From assembly GCF_016587435.1 (NCBI RefSeq), contig NZ_BNJJ01000006.1:124001-188000 (forward strand): 64,000 nt of DNA, written 5' to 3'. The position numbers and the translations under genes were made by a program. Source of the DNA: Dictyobacter formicarum. Its GTDB lineage: Bacteria; Chloroflexota; Ktedonobacteria; Ktedonobacterales; Ktedonobacteraceae. Shown here one piece after another: positions 34,120-42,596 of this stretch (the stretch's first letter is position 1; each line of letters begins with the position of its first letter). Under the pieces are notes generated by a model that worked only from the letters and a program-made list of their open reading frames with translations, ran no database searches and was not told the origin of the DNA.

Positions 34120-35790
34120 ATGAATGAACATATACTTGTCTGCGTAGCGTGGCCGTACGCAAAAACCTCGACCCACGTCGGGCAGGTAGCCGGCGCATAC
34201 CTACCCGCAGATACCTTTGCGCGCTATCACCGTATGGCAGGGAACCAGGTGTTGATGGTTTCGGGCAGTGATGAGCACGGTACCCCGATACTCGTCGAAT
34301 CCGAGCGTCTGGGGATTACGCCACGCGAATTTGTGGCCAACTATCACCAGCAGATTTGTGAGGTCTGGGATCAACTGGGCATGTCGTGGGATCTCTATAC
34401 CGAGACCGGAACAGCCAACCATTATCGCATTACGCAAGATTTCTTTCTGACACTCTACGAAAAAGGCTATATCTTTAAAGACAGCATGCAGTCCGCTTAC
34501 TGTCCAACCGATCGCCGCTTCTTGCCTGATCGCTATGTAGAGGGAACCTGCCCACTCTGCGGCTATACCGAGGCCCGTGGTGATCAGTGTGATAATTGTG
34601 GGCATACGTTGGATCCAGTGGACCTCATTGACGCGAAGTGTCGTCTGTGCGGCAGCAAACAGAGCAAGTTAGAGATGCGCATGACCGAGCACTTCTTCCT
34701 GGATCTGCCTAAACTACAAGAGCCGCTGTTAGCATGGCTATCAGAAGGCAAAGAGCACTGGCGCCCTAATACCCTGGCGTTCGCTATGAACTGGTTGAAG
34801 GAAGGGCTGCGTGCGCGTGCCATCACCCGCGACCTGGACTGGGGCGTGCCGATCCCGCTGGAAGGCTACGAAGATAAGCGCATCTATGTCTGGTTTGATG
34901 CCGTGATTGGCTACTTCTCCGCATCCGTTGAATGGGCCGAGAAGCGCGGTACGCCCGAAGCCTGGAAAAACTGGTGGATACCAGGCCTGTCCGAATCAGA
35001 AGTCAAGCCTTACTACTTTATTGGAAAAGACAATATTCCATTCCATACCATTATCTGGCCAGCGATGTTACTGGGCTATGGCAACCGCATTCTACCGTTT
35101 GATGTACCCGCCAATGAGTTTATGACTATGAGTGGCGCCAAAGCATCCAGTAGCCGTGGCAATGTGATCTGGACCAAAGATGTGCTGGAGAAGTACGGCG
35201 CCGATATGTTGCGCTATTATCTCTCGGCCACCGCTCCAGAAGGACGCGACACCGATTTCACCTTTGATGAGATGATACGCCGCAATAATGATGAGCTGGT
35301 CGCAACCTACGGCAATGTCGTGCATCGCACGCTGACATTCCTGCAAAGTAAATTTGGCGGGGTTATTCCTCAGCCACTGCCACTGCGAGACGCGGACAAG
35401 GAGATCCTGGCCGAGCTTGAGCATGGCTTTGCGCAGGTAGGCAAGTATATCTCCCAGTGCCATTTTAAAGAGGGTTTAAACGCGGCCATGATCGTGGCAC
35501 GCGCAGCCAACCGTTATCTGGATGAGCAAGCGCCCTGGAAGCAGATCAAAGTAGATCGGGAAGCCGCCGGCACTACCATTTATGTCATGTTGCAGGTCAT
35601 CAGTGGCCTACGCCTGCTCTTCTGTCCCTATCTGCCATTCTCGTCGCAAAAGCTGCATGGCTACCTTGGCTTTGAGGGCGATGTCAGCGCGCAGCCCTGG
35701 CAGCCTGTAGAGATTCCTGCAGGAACCACGCTACCAAAACCTGCTCCTCTCTTCCCCAAAATAGAAGAACCAATTGCGGCCGAAAAGTAG
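34120..35790 (+). CDS. metG: Methionyl-tRNA synthetase
   Basis: Charges tRNA-Met. The 556-residue protein has the class I signature as HVGQ (AWPYAKTSTHVGQVAGAYL), VSGSDEHGTPI, a two-knuckle zinc domain (CPLCGYTEARGDQCDNCGH, then CRLCGS), and the second signature region MSGAKASSSRGNVIW, in which KASSS stands for KMSKS. It ends after the anticodon-binding helices without the C-terminal EMAP-like tRNA-binding domain. The two-knuckle zinc domain groups it with the E. coli-like/archaeal type rather than the zinc-free type. Confidence 0.95.
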   Translation: MNEHILVCVAWPYAKTSTHVGQVAGAYLPADTFARYHRMAGNQVLMVSGSDEHGTPILVESERLGITPREFVANYHQQICEVWDQLGMSWDLYTETGTANHYRITQDFFLTLYEKGYIFKDSMQSAYCPTDRRFLPDRYVEGTCPLCGYTEARGDQCDNCGHTLDPVDLIDAKCRLCGSKQSKLEMRMTEHFFLDLPKLQEPLLAWLSEGKEHWRPNTLAFAMNWLKEGLRARAITRDLDWGVPIPLEGYEDKRIYVWFDAVIGYFSASVEWAEKRGTPEAWKNWWIPGLSESEVKPYYFIGKDNIPFHTIIWPAMLLGYGNRILPFDVPANEFMTMSGAKASSSRGNVIWTKDVLEKYGADMLRYYLSATAPEGRDTDFTFDEMIRRNNDELVATYGNVVHRTLTFLQSKFGGVIPQPLPLRDADKEILAELEHGFAQVGKYISQCHFKEGLNAAMIVARAANRYLDEQAPWKQIKVDREAAGTTIYVMLQVISGLRLLFCPYLPFSSQKLHGYLGFEGDVSAQPWQPVEIPAGTTLPKPAPLFPKIEEPIAAEK

Positions 35791-35798
35791 TCTGCGAT

Positions 35799-35838
35799 GC
35801 AGCAGTGGGACGTGCTGGCGCGTCCCACTACTGCTTTT
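35799..35838 (+). terminator. Intrinsic terminator of metG
   Basis: GCAGCAGTGGGAC pairs with GTCCCACTACTGC (one mismatch), loop GTGCTGGCGC, followed by TTTTATAAA. Confidence 0.8.
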
Positions 35839-35900
35839 ATAAAGCATGCGCTTTGTGCCTTCGGCCCCTGACGCTACGCGCCTTCGGCGCTCAAAAGAGG

Positions 35901-35955
35901 TTTTTATGTTAGTGCAGAAAGTGCGCTATGCGCACTTTCTGCACTAACATAAAAA
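35901..35955. repeat. Perfect 26-bp hairpin, 3-nt loop
   Basis: Arms 35901-35926 and 35930-35955 are exact complements around TAT, with outer T5/A5. The arm contains GTTAGTGCAGAAAGTGCGC. Confidence 0.9.
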
Positions 35956-36004
35956 GAGGGTGGGGGCGCTGACGCCCCCAGGCGGACGCGAATGAGCCCG
36001 CAAG

Positions 36005-36616
36005 CTAGGCTTCAGGAGTAGATAAGAGGCGTTTGCCCATAAAGATCGCTACCTCATGGGAGAGATCGCCGGGGGGATAGAAGTGACGATTGATGCTCCA
36101 AATCTCCAGCCCATTGCGCAAATAAAATTGCACGGCAGGGTAATTGGTATTTTGGGTCTCAATCACAATGGCCCAGCATTTTTGTTTACGCGCCCAATCA
36201 GAGGCACAGCTGAGCAATAGAGAACCAATGCCATAGCGTTGAAACTGGCGGCCCACAATCAGATTCTGAATGCGAGCCACCGAACTATGATCCTCAACTG
36301 TCAAAAAAATGCCACCAGCCACCTTACCATCAGCCAGGGCGACAAAGCCTCCTTCCGTCAGGCGTAGCAGAGCCTTTATCTTTCCCAGCGAATTCTCACT
36401 GCCATGAAAATTCTTGTAGAGCGGTGGATCAACAGCCGTCTCTACCAGTTCAAAGGCAAAGGCCACCCTACCATCCTCATTCCCATTCACATGATTATGA
36501 AGGAGCTGGTTACGCACCCCTAGTGTATAAATGCGATCCGTTTCAAAATCGAAATCGAGTTCATGCAGAGCAAAAGCATCACTGACATGCACAGCACGCA
36601 CTTCAATGTGATCCAT
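36005..36616 (-). CDS. GNAT-family N-acetyltransferase
   Basis: A 203-residue acetyl-CoA-dependent acetyltransferase. The acetyl-CoA loop is VGRQFQRYGIGSLLL, preceded by a beta strand ARIQNLIV; a C-terminal NYPAVQFYLRNGLEIWSIN completes the GNAT fold. The domain layout resembles small-molecule (streptothricin-type) acetyltransferases, but the substrate cannot be told. The start ATG 36616 has GGGAG upstream. The last codons and TAG stop pair with the sequence beyond in an eight-pair hairpin (35997-36016). It lies 67 bases downstream of the ROK gene, on the same strand. Confidence 0.85.
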   Translation of the reverse strand: MDHIEVRAVHVSDAFALHELDFDFETDRIYTLGVRNQLLHNHVNGNEDGRVAFAFELVETAVDPPLYKNFHGSENSLGKIKALLRLTEGGFVALADGKVAGGIFLTVEDHSSVARIQNLIVGRQFQRYGIGSLLLSCASDWARKQKCWAIVIETQNTNYPAVQFYLRNGLEIWSINRHFYPPGDLSHEVAIFMGKRLLSTPEA

Positions 36617-36683
36617 GCAACTCCCTGCTTTCTTCGCCTCTATCTGCCAGCTTTAGCAGCACACGCAACGAAAAAACATGCAC

Positions 36684-37694
36684 TTACTGTTTAGAGTTGA
36701 TAGCGTAGCCCGTGGAAATCGCTCCCAGAGCCGCAGCCCCCGCGACACCCGAGAAATCGCCCAGTTTCGCGCGCATAATTGGTGTTTTCTTAGCCGGAAC
36801 CGAAAGCGCCACCTTGCGAGCGCGCGCCACGGCGGTCTCAAACAGCAAATCGACAGCTTCAATCACGCCACCACCCAGAATAATGCTGTCGGGATTATAG
36901 AAATTCATCACCGAGGCAATACCATAGCCCAGGTAGTTGGCGGCGTCAGACACAATCTCCATCACCAACTCATCCCTGCGCTCGATGGCGTTGGCGATAA
37001 TGCCAGAGCGGATAATGGTCTCGCCCTCTTTTAGTTGTACCAGGGCCTCATCAGCCAGAATCGAGCGGCGACCATGGTGAATCTCAGCCAGAATAGCTTT
37101 GGTAATCGCTGTGCGGGACGCATATGCCTCCAGGCAGCCACGTGAACCACAGCCACAGATACGGCCACCCGCCTGGATGGTTATATGACCAACCTCACCG
37201 GCGGTACCGGTCAAACCTGTATACATACGACCATGTTGCACAATGCCGGAACCAATGCCGGTGCCAACAAAGATACACACAAAGTTATCGTAGTCACGGC
37301 CAGAACCATACAGGCACTCGCCCATAGCGGCCACCTCTACATCGTTACCGACGAATACAGGCAAGCCAAAGCGCTCATTTAAAATAGTTCCCAGTGGCAT
37401 GTTGCGCACACCAAGATTAGGTGCATCCAACACCACACCTGCCTTACGATCAATTTGACCGGCCGCTCCCACACCAATAGCCAGCAATTCGGCATCCTCG
37501 GGAAGCTTGGCCGCAGTCATAGCAGCGGTCGCCAGTTCAATGGTGCGCTGAGAGACAAAACCCTGGCCACGCTCGGCGCGCGTACGCTTGCGTGCGGAAG
37601 CCACAACGCTCCCATCAGAAAGATCAATCACAGCAGCGAGGGTCTTCGTGCCCCCCAGATCAATTCCCAGTGCATAAGATTTTGTCTTTGGCAT
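36684..37694 (-). CDS. ROK-family sugar kinase (glucokinase-like)
   Basis: A 336-residue ROK kinase: ATP loop ALGIDLGGTKTLAAVIDL, VGVGAAGQID, NDVEVAAMGE, the catalytic region GTGIGSGIVQ, GEVGHITIQAGG, and the zinc motif CGCGSRGCLEAYAS. These features indicate glucose or a related hexose as substrate, with glucokinase most likely. It starts six bases after the tsaD stop, so it is probably co-transcribed with the t6A genes, an arrangement without an obvious functional link. Confidence 0.9.
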   Translation of the reverse strand: MPKTKSYALGIDLGGTKTLAAVIDLSDGSVVASARKRTRAERGQGFVSQRTIELATAAMTAAKLPEDAELLAIGVGAAGQIDRKAGVVLDAPNLGVRNMPLGTILNERFGLPVFVGNDVEVAAMGECLYGSGRDYDNFVCIFVGTGIGSGIVQHGRMYTGLTGTAGEVGHITIQAGGRICGCGSRGCLEAYASRTAITKAILAEIHHGRRSILADEALVQLKEGETIIRSGIIANAIERRDELVMEIVSDAANYLGYGIASVMNFYNPDSIILGGGVIEAVDLLFETAVARARKVALSVPAKKTPIMRAKLGDFSGVAGAAALGAISTGYAINSKQ

Positions 37695-37700
37695 ACGATC

Positions 37701-38882
37701 TCACTTTCTAAACGGCAGGCTTAATCCTGGTTGGACATCCAGATCCATTCCGTGATGTTCACCCAAACTCAAGTGGAAAAAGGCTGCGCTCGCAATCATT
37801 GCGGCATTATCAGTACAAAAATCGATAGGAGGATAGCTCAGGCGAATGCCGAGCGGCTGTAGTTCCTGGAGCATACGAGTCCGCAAGCTGAGATTGGCAG
37901 CCACGCCGCCCGCCAGAATAACCTGCTTGACCTGATATTCTTGAGCGGCCATACGCGTCTTGACAGCCAGAACATCGACAATAGCCTCCTGAAAACCAGC
38001 CGCCAATAAAGCTATATCAGGGGCTCCCGTTTGCGCTGCCTGTTCCCCCATACGAGTATAACGTGTGTACTGGGTAGAAGGCTTCCCATCCTCGTGTTCG
38101 TGGGCAGCATCCGTCGCCCCTTCGGCCAGATGCAACATTGCCGTCTTAACACCACTAAAGCTAAAGTCATAGGTGCCACGCAGCCACGCTCGTGGTAAGC
38201 GATAGACATTGCGTGCTTTCTTCACAGATTTCTTCTGTTGCGCATATGCATCTTCCGCCTGCTGGGCCATGCGCTGGATGGCAGGACCGCCGGGATAACC
38301 CAGACCCAAAACACGCGCAACCTTATCTAAAGCTTCTCCAGCTGCATCATCGCGCGTCCGCCCCAGTAACTCGTAATCGCCATGGTCGCGCACCAGCACA
38401 ATCTCGCTATGCGCTCCCGAAATAACCAGGCAGATCAAAGGGAACAAAGGATCACCAGACTGATACCTCCACTCCTCCTGTGGAATAGGAGCAGCAATAG
38501 CCGCATCAACCTGTGGACGCAGCCAGTTAGCATAGAGATGGGCCTCCAGGTGATTTATGCCCAGAAATGGCAGCTCGCGGGCCAGCGCCAGCGTCTTACC
38601 AACCGTCAAACCGACCAGCAAAGAGCCAGCCAGTCCCGGACCATAGGTAGCCGCGATCGCGTCAACGTCCTCCCATGAACACGACGCTTGCGCCAGAGCA
38701 GTCTCCACCACAGGAATGATCGCCGCAATCTGTTGACGAGAAGCGACCTCGGGCACCACACCACCATAGCGATTATGGATCTCAATTTGCGAAGCCACCA
38801 CATTGGAAAGCAAATAACGGCCATCCCGCACAAGTGCAGCCCCGGTTTCATCACATGAGCTTTCAATACCAAGTACAAGCAT
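37701..38882 (-). CDS. tsaD: tRNA N6-threonylcarbamoyladenosine transferase TsaD
   Basis: Transfers threonylcarbamoyl to A37 of ANN-decoding tRNAs. The 393-residue protein has LGIESSCDETGAALV, the metal-binding HLEAHLYANW, SGAHSEIVLV, KVARVLGLGYPGGPAIQ, FSFSGVKTAMLH and GGVAANLSLR. Two loops are longer than usual: Pro/Glu-rich near residue 135 and His/Glu-rich near residue 255. It belongs with tsaB and tsaE upstream on the same strand, so the universal t6A machinery is clustered here (tsaC is not in the window). Confidence 0.96.
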   Translation of the reverse strand: MLVLGIESSCDETGAALVRDGRYLLSNVVASQIEIHNRYGGVVPEVASRQQIAAIIPVVETALAQASCSWEDVDAIAATYGPGLAGSLLVGLTVGKTLALARELPFLGINHLEAHLYANWLRPQVDAAIAAPIPQEEWRYQSGDPLFPLICLVISGAHSEIVLVRDHGDYELLGRTRDDAAGEALDKVARVLGLGYPGGPAIQRMAQQAEDAYAQQKKSVKKARNVYRLPRAWLRGTYDFSFSGVKTAMLHLAEGATDAAHEHEDGKPSTQYTRYTRMGEQAAQTGAPDIALLAAGFQEAIVDVLAVKTRMAAQEYQVKQVILAGGVAANLSLRTRMLQELQPLGIRLSYPPIDFCTDNAAMIASAAFFHLSLGEHHGMDLDVQPGLSLPFRK

Positions 38883-38941
38883 AGATTACATCCCCGGCTA
38901 TGCAGCCGTTACCAAGAGACAAAACACACCACCCAAAGCAA

Positions 38942-39601
38942 TTACTTCGCCTCTAACTTTTGCAATAACGCCGCCTTCATTTCTAAAAACTTTTGTTTAT
39001 AGCTAGCAGAGTTGATCTCATCGGTCCACATAATTAAAGCGTCTTCCTGATTATCGCTATAATAACGGTGGCGCACACCAGCTTCACGAAAACCATATTT
39101 GCGGTATAGATTCTGGGCGATATGATTCGAAACACGAACCTCCAGCGTAACCCACTTTGCCCCTATATTATATGAAATATCAATCAAGCTCACTAATAAC
39201 AATTCGCCCAGACCCTGCCCACGCGCGGCTGGATGCATCGCAATGGTGGTGATATGCGCCTCATCAACCATCAGCCACAGGCCGGCGAAGCCCATAATTG
39301 AGGCCAGGCTCGGTGCCGGTGAAGTAACAGCGGGCCTGCTGGGTAAGAGTGAAAGCGGAAAAGGACGCGTCTTTCGCAACTTCTCCGGCTCAGCAGGGAC
39401 CGCACTCTGCTCTTCAAGGATATGCTTATCGCGTAACACGATGTAGTGCGCCCAGCGATTATCTTGTAGTTCCTTGCGGTAGGCGCTCGGAGGCCACGTC
39501 GATGGGTAAGCCAGACGCTCAATCTCAATAACGCGAGGCACGTCCGACATCGTCATTCTATCAATGGCGTAACGCACCCTGTTCCCTTTCTGTTGTATCA
39601 T
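38942..39601 (-). CDS. rimI: RimI-type ribosomal protein N-acetyltransferase with a long insert
   Basis: GNAT enzyme acetylating a protein N-terminus (S18 in E. coli). Start uncertain: ATG 39601 gives 219 residues and overlaps tsaB by 41 bases; ATG 39556 lies just after tsaB. The conserved part is MTMSDVPRVIEIERLAYPS, then AHITTIAMHPAARGQGLGEL (acetyl-CoA loop), and LYRKYGFREAGVRHRYY. A Pro/Ser/Ala-rich insert of about 40 residues (about 85-125) sits between the first strands and the GNAT core, which explains the extra length. It lies between tsaB and tsaD, its usual neighbours. Confidence 0.88.
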   Translation of the reverse strand: MIQQKGNRVRYAIDRMTMSDVPRVIEIERLAYPSTWPPSAYRKELQDNRWAHYIVLRDKHILEEQSAVPAEPEKLRKTRPFPLSLLPSRPAVTSPAPSLASIMGFAGLWLMVDEAHITTIAMHPAARGQGLGELLLVSLIDISYNIGAKWVTLEVRVSNHIAQNLYRKYGFREAGVRHRYYSDNQEDALIMWTDEINSASYKQKFLEMKAALLQKLEAK

Positions 39602-40382
39602 GATCGGTTGATCGTAGGAGCGAGCCGCCAAGCAAAGGCTGCTTGCGGGTACTCTTCGTAATGGATGGACGCCGTAAATAGAGAGGTTCCAGCACAAGTG
39701 GATCATCTTCTTGCCCGTCCTGCAGACGTTGCCAGGCCAGTTGAGCCAGCACAGAAGCATATCTCGTCGATTGAATTGGATCTCTCAACACACCTTGCTC
39801 CGCCATCCCCTGATGCAAAGCCTGTCGAGAAGCGGCCTTCATTTCACCACAAAAAAGCACTGGCGCAGATAGCGCAACCGGCCAGTTAGACAACTGTGTA
39901 TGAAGGAAATCCATCAGCGCTTGCGGCGTACCTAAAAGATAATCGCCAACCTGCTGCAAGCGATAGCTCACCTCACCATCCGGATTCCTGGTCTCAGTGG
40001 AAAAATAACAGCCAGCATACAATTCAGAGCGGCCAGCTTCCAACACCGAACAGATCGGTCCACGCCAGAGTTGCTGTTGGGCAGCAAGCACATCCAGCGT
40101 GCCGATGCCAAGCAAGGGTTTCTGTAACGAAAATGCCAGAGCTTTGGCCGAGGACAGTGCCACACGCACACCGTTGAAAGAACCGGGTCCTAACGCCACC
40201 CCAATCGCATCAAGTTGTTGCAAAGAGATCTGCCGTTGCGCCATGATGCGCTGAATGCGATCCAACAAATCTACACTATGGTTATTCTCTGAGAACCAGG
40301 TATATTCACTCAACAACTCGTTTTCTGAGCACAAAGCGACACTCGCATAGCGAGTCGAAGTATCAAGAGCGAGTAATAGCAT
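39561..40382 (-). CDS. tsaB: tRNA t6A modification protein TsaB
   Basis: Inactive TsaD-like partner required for t6A synthesis. Start ATG 40382 (MLLLALDTSTRYASVAL), 273 residues, overlapping tsaE by 20 bases. Visible motifs are DLLDRIQRIMAQ, IGVALGPGSFNGVRVALSSA and LLGIGTLDVLA. The C-terminal third, with LVLEPLYLRRPSITKSTRK, is of the TsaB type but extended. It shares overlapping ends with both neighbours, suggesting translational coupling. Confidence 0.93.
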   Translation of the reverse strand: MLLLALDTSTRYASVALCSENELLSEYTWFSENNHSVDLLDRIQRIMAQRQISLQQLDAIGVALGPGSFNGVRVALSSAKALAFSLQKPLLGIGTLDVLAAQQQLWRGPICSVLEAGRSELYAGCYFSTETRNPDGEVSYRLQQVGDYLLGTPQALMDFLHTQLSNWPVALSAPVLFCGEMKAASRQALHQGMAEQGVLRDPIQSTRYASVLAQLAWQRLQDGQEDDPLVLEPLYLRRPSITKSTRKQPLLGGSLLRSTDHDTTEREQGALRH

Positions 40383-40953
40383 ACATATTCTTCTGAAACT
40401 GCCGGAGCAGTTCGCAATAGCGCGGACCCGATGCCACAAACAGCAGGCGGCGCTTCGTTTCATCGACAGAGCTCAGGCGAATATCCAATCGTTCCGCAGG
40501 CCACAGCTCCTCAGCGTTGCCCGCCCACTCGACCACACATACACCTGAGCCATAAAAGTAATCTTCAAAGCCGAGATCAACAATCTCATCAGGATCTTCC
40601 AGTCGATAAAGATCAAAATGGTAGAGGGTCAGAGCTTTATTGCCCTGTGATGCCGACATGCCCTGATACTCTTTCAGCAACGTAAACGTCGGGCTATTCA
40701 CCACGGTCGTTACCTGCATACCTCTAGCCAGGCCCTGCGTAAAAGTCGTCTTGCCTGCCCCAAGCTGCCCATCCAACAAAATCAGGTCACCCGGCTGCAA
40801 CAACGCGCCCAGGGCCGCGCCTAAACGCTGAGTCTGAGATGCCCGTTGACTGATCACCTCCAGAGAACAGATCCCATCCTGCGCTGGCATACCTGCGTCA
40901 CGCCCCTCATCACGCACTGGAAGCCTCCCTACAAATGCTGATTGGTGCCGCAT
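40363..40953 (-). CDS. tsaE: tRNA t6A modification ATPase TsaE
   Basis: P-loop ATPase that resets the TsaBDE complex. Motifs: Walker A GQLGAGKTTFTQGLA, SPTFTLLKEYQG, YHFDLYRLEDPDEIVDLGFE and VEWAGNAEELWP. The 196-residue form starts at ATG 40953; a second in-frame ATG at 40890 would remove 21 poorly conserved residues and could be the true start. It is the first gene of the minus-strand t6A cluster. Confidence 0.93.
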   Translation of the reverse strand: MRHQSAFVGRLPVRDEGRDAGMPAQDGICSLEVISQRASQTQRLGAALGALLQPGDLILLDGQLGAGKTTFTQGLARGMQVTTVVNSPTFTLLKEYQGMSASQGNKALTLYHFDLYRLEDPDEIVDLGFEDYFYGSGVCVVEWAGNAEELWPAERLDIRLSSVDETKRRLLFVASGPRYCELLRQFQKNMYAITRS

Positions 40954-41070
40954 CTACGACACCCAGATACCTACTCCCATTCAACAAGTTCAAATAAAGC
41001 AAAAATGTCAGATTCCCTGACCACAAAGAGGGAATAGTGAGTAACATTATAGCATACAAGGAACTTTGAT

Positions 41071-41120
41071 GGGGATAATCTGCCCTGCTTGTGGAAGGGC
41101 AGATTATCCCCTGTTTTTTT
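41071..41120 (+). terminator. Strong hairpin with T tract on the plus strand
   Basis: GGGGATAATCTGCCCT pairs over 16 bases with its exact complement (41096-41111), followed by GTTTTTTT. The T tract favours termination of plus-strand transcription, although both neighbouring genes are on the minus strand; for those it acts at best as a hairpin without T run. Confidence 0.65.
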
Positions 41121-41165
41121 ATTCAGGTGATGGATGCTCCTTGCATCCTCACCCGGTGGAGGTGA

Positions 41166-41675
41166 TTAGCGGAGCTTGGCGCCGCAGCTGCGACAGTAGA
41201 GAGCGTTAGCGCGCAAGGGATTCCCACATTGAGGGCAGCGCTGGCCCTGAGTATCAAAGGCTGGATTGGGCGCCGACTGTGGTTGACCATAGCTGGCGTT
41301 GTTGGCATTGGGCGGGGCCTGAGTGCTTGATGATGTGGGAGGCGCATAGTTCATGGTGGGACCAGGCGCGAACTGGTCAGCCGGATAGGTCTCGTTTTTG
41401 GCTTCTTGCAGTTGCGTCTCACGTGAGCGCAGATCATGATCCAGCTCAAAAATGCTGGCACAGAGACGTGAGAGTTGTGAATCGGTGAGTGATCCCTGTT
41501 GATAGAGATTCATTGCCACCTGGCCAAGCTCTTCCATCAAATGCTGCCGCTGCTCCAGCAGTTTATCGATCTCGCTCTGCTTATTACGCACACGCAGCTG
41601 TTTTTGAGCCTCCCAGCTCGTACGACTTACAGCCGAATTGACAAAATTTTTGGCTGACGACAGAAAATCACTCAT
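41166..41675 (-). CDS. Coiled-coil protein with C-terminal zinc ribbon
   Basis: A 169-residue protein. The N-terminal 100 residues form a helical/coiled-coil region (RNKQSEIDKLLEQRQHLMEE, ELDHDLRSRETQLQEAK); a Pro/Asn/Ala-rich linker follows; and the C-terminus is a double CxxC ribbon, CPQCGNPLRANALYCRSCG. Such small proteins are common and usually annotated as zinc-ribbon proteins of unknown role. There is no membrane segment. Confidence 0.75.
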   Translation of the reverse strand: MSDFLSSAKNFVNSAVSRTSWEAQKQLRVRNKQSEIDKLLEQRQHLMEELGQVAMNLYQQGSLTDSQLSRLCASIFELDHDLRSRETQLQEAKNETYPADQFAPGPTMNYAPPTSSSTQAPPNANNASYGQPQSAPNPAFDTQGQRCPQCGNPLRANALYCRSCGAKLR

Positions 41676-41731
41676 TGTTTCTTTGCCTCCATATTATTCA
41701 ATTGGGTGGTGTATTCCTATTGCTATAGAAA

Positions 41732-42139
41732 TTATGCAGTAAATGCGTGCTGGTAGACACGAATTTCTTCCAGTTGTCCGGTCACACTAAGCTGGACGGC
41801 CACAACGTCCACACGCCACGAACGCTCCAGGTCAGCATTTGTGATAAACAAATAATATTGACCTACCTGTATAATCTTTTGTTGCTTACGCTGGTCGACC
41901 GCCTCTTCGGGTAAACCATGGGAAAGCCCACGACGAGTTTTGACTTCGATAAATACCAGGTCAGAACCATGTTCAGCCACCAGATCTATCTCGCCATAGC
42001 GGCAACGAAAGTTGCGCTCCAGAATAACGTAGCCCGACTGCTGCAAACGCTCGGCCGCCAGGCGTTCACCGGTGCGACCCAGTCCCTGACGAGCCGCTTT
42101 TCCAGATGTGCCAGTACGCTGCTCCTTCACCTCAACCAC
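41732..42139 (-). CDS. yraN: YraN/UPF0102 family endonuclease-like protein
   Basis: Short protein with the PD-(D/E)xK-type core: GRTGERLAAERLQQSGYVIL, then RCRYGEIDLVAEHGSDLVFI followed by EVKTRRG. No ATG is available. GTG at 42139 (just after GAAGGG) or GTG at 42130 are the likeliest starts, giving about 135 residues; a TTG farther up would add 16 residues. The family is widely conserved near ribosomal and DNA-repair genes, but its role is not established. Confidence 0.85.
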   Translation of the reverse strand: MVEVKEQRTGTSGKAARQGLGRTGERLAAERLQQSGYVILERNFRCRYGEIDLVAEHGSDLVFIEVKTRRGLSHGLPEEAVDQRKQQKIIQVGQYYLFITNADLERSWRVDVVAVQLSVTGQLEEIRVYQHAFTA

Positions 42140-42596
42140 CCACCCTTCTGTATCTATGTACGCATTGTAAGCCGCTGTGTTGTACAAACATCGGCCATCC
42201 AGATATATGCTCCGGTTCTGGGCATTCGTCCCTTGCGCGTGTAATTTGTTGGTTTAGAAGTGCCAGACTGGAAAACAGAGGCGCAACAAATGTAGTGCTT
42301 ATTTTAGCATAAATACTCGCCAATGCAAAAAGCACAGGTTTTCATAGCGCCTACCGGGAATATGATATTATTGGTATGTTCCTAATACAGACAATAACAG
42401 ATGTGGCCGCAAAAAGCAGCAGAATATCTGGCATATAGAGCAAGCAAGGGGTCCAGATGCAACCCTCTCGACGCTCTATACCTATTCGTGTTAAAATAGG
42501 CCCGACAGCTATTCACAACTAAAAAGCAACAGGTAATTTATGCACAGCGCATATTTTATACAGAGAATCGTCTGATTAGACTAGGGGAGCAACGAT
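42140..42596. other. Divergent intergenic region between yraN and yebC
   Basis: About 450 AT-rich bases. TGTTAAAAT near 42489-42497 reads as an extended -10 for yebC; a GGGGAG ribosome site precedes 42597. No gene or repeat was recognised. Confidence 0.35.

Larger units (their letters stand above)
35791..36004. repeat. Intergenic region with terminator and hairpin module
   Basis: The metG terminator (35799-35838) is followed by the most regular copy of the hairpin module: left flank GCCCCTGACGCTACGCGCC and TTCGGCGCTCAAAAG, the 26-bp hairpin at 35901-35955, and right flank GGGGGCGCTGACGCCCCCAG. It lies between convergent metG and a GNAT gene. Confidence 0.75.
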
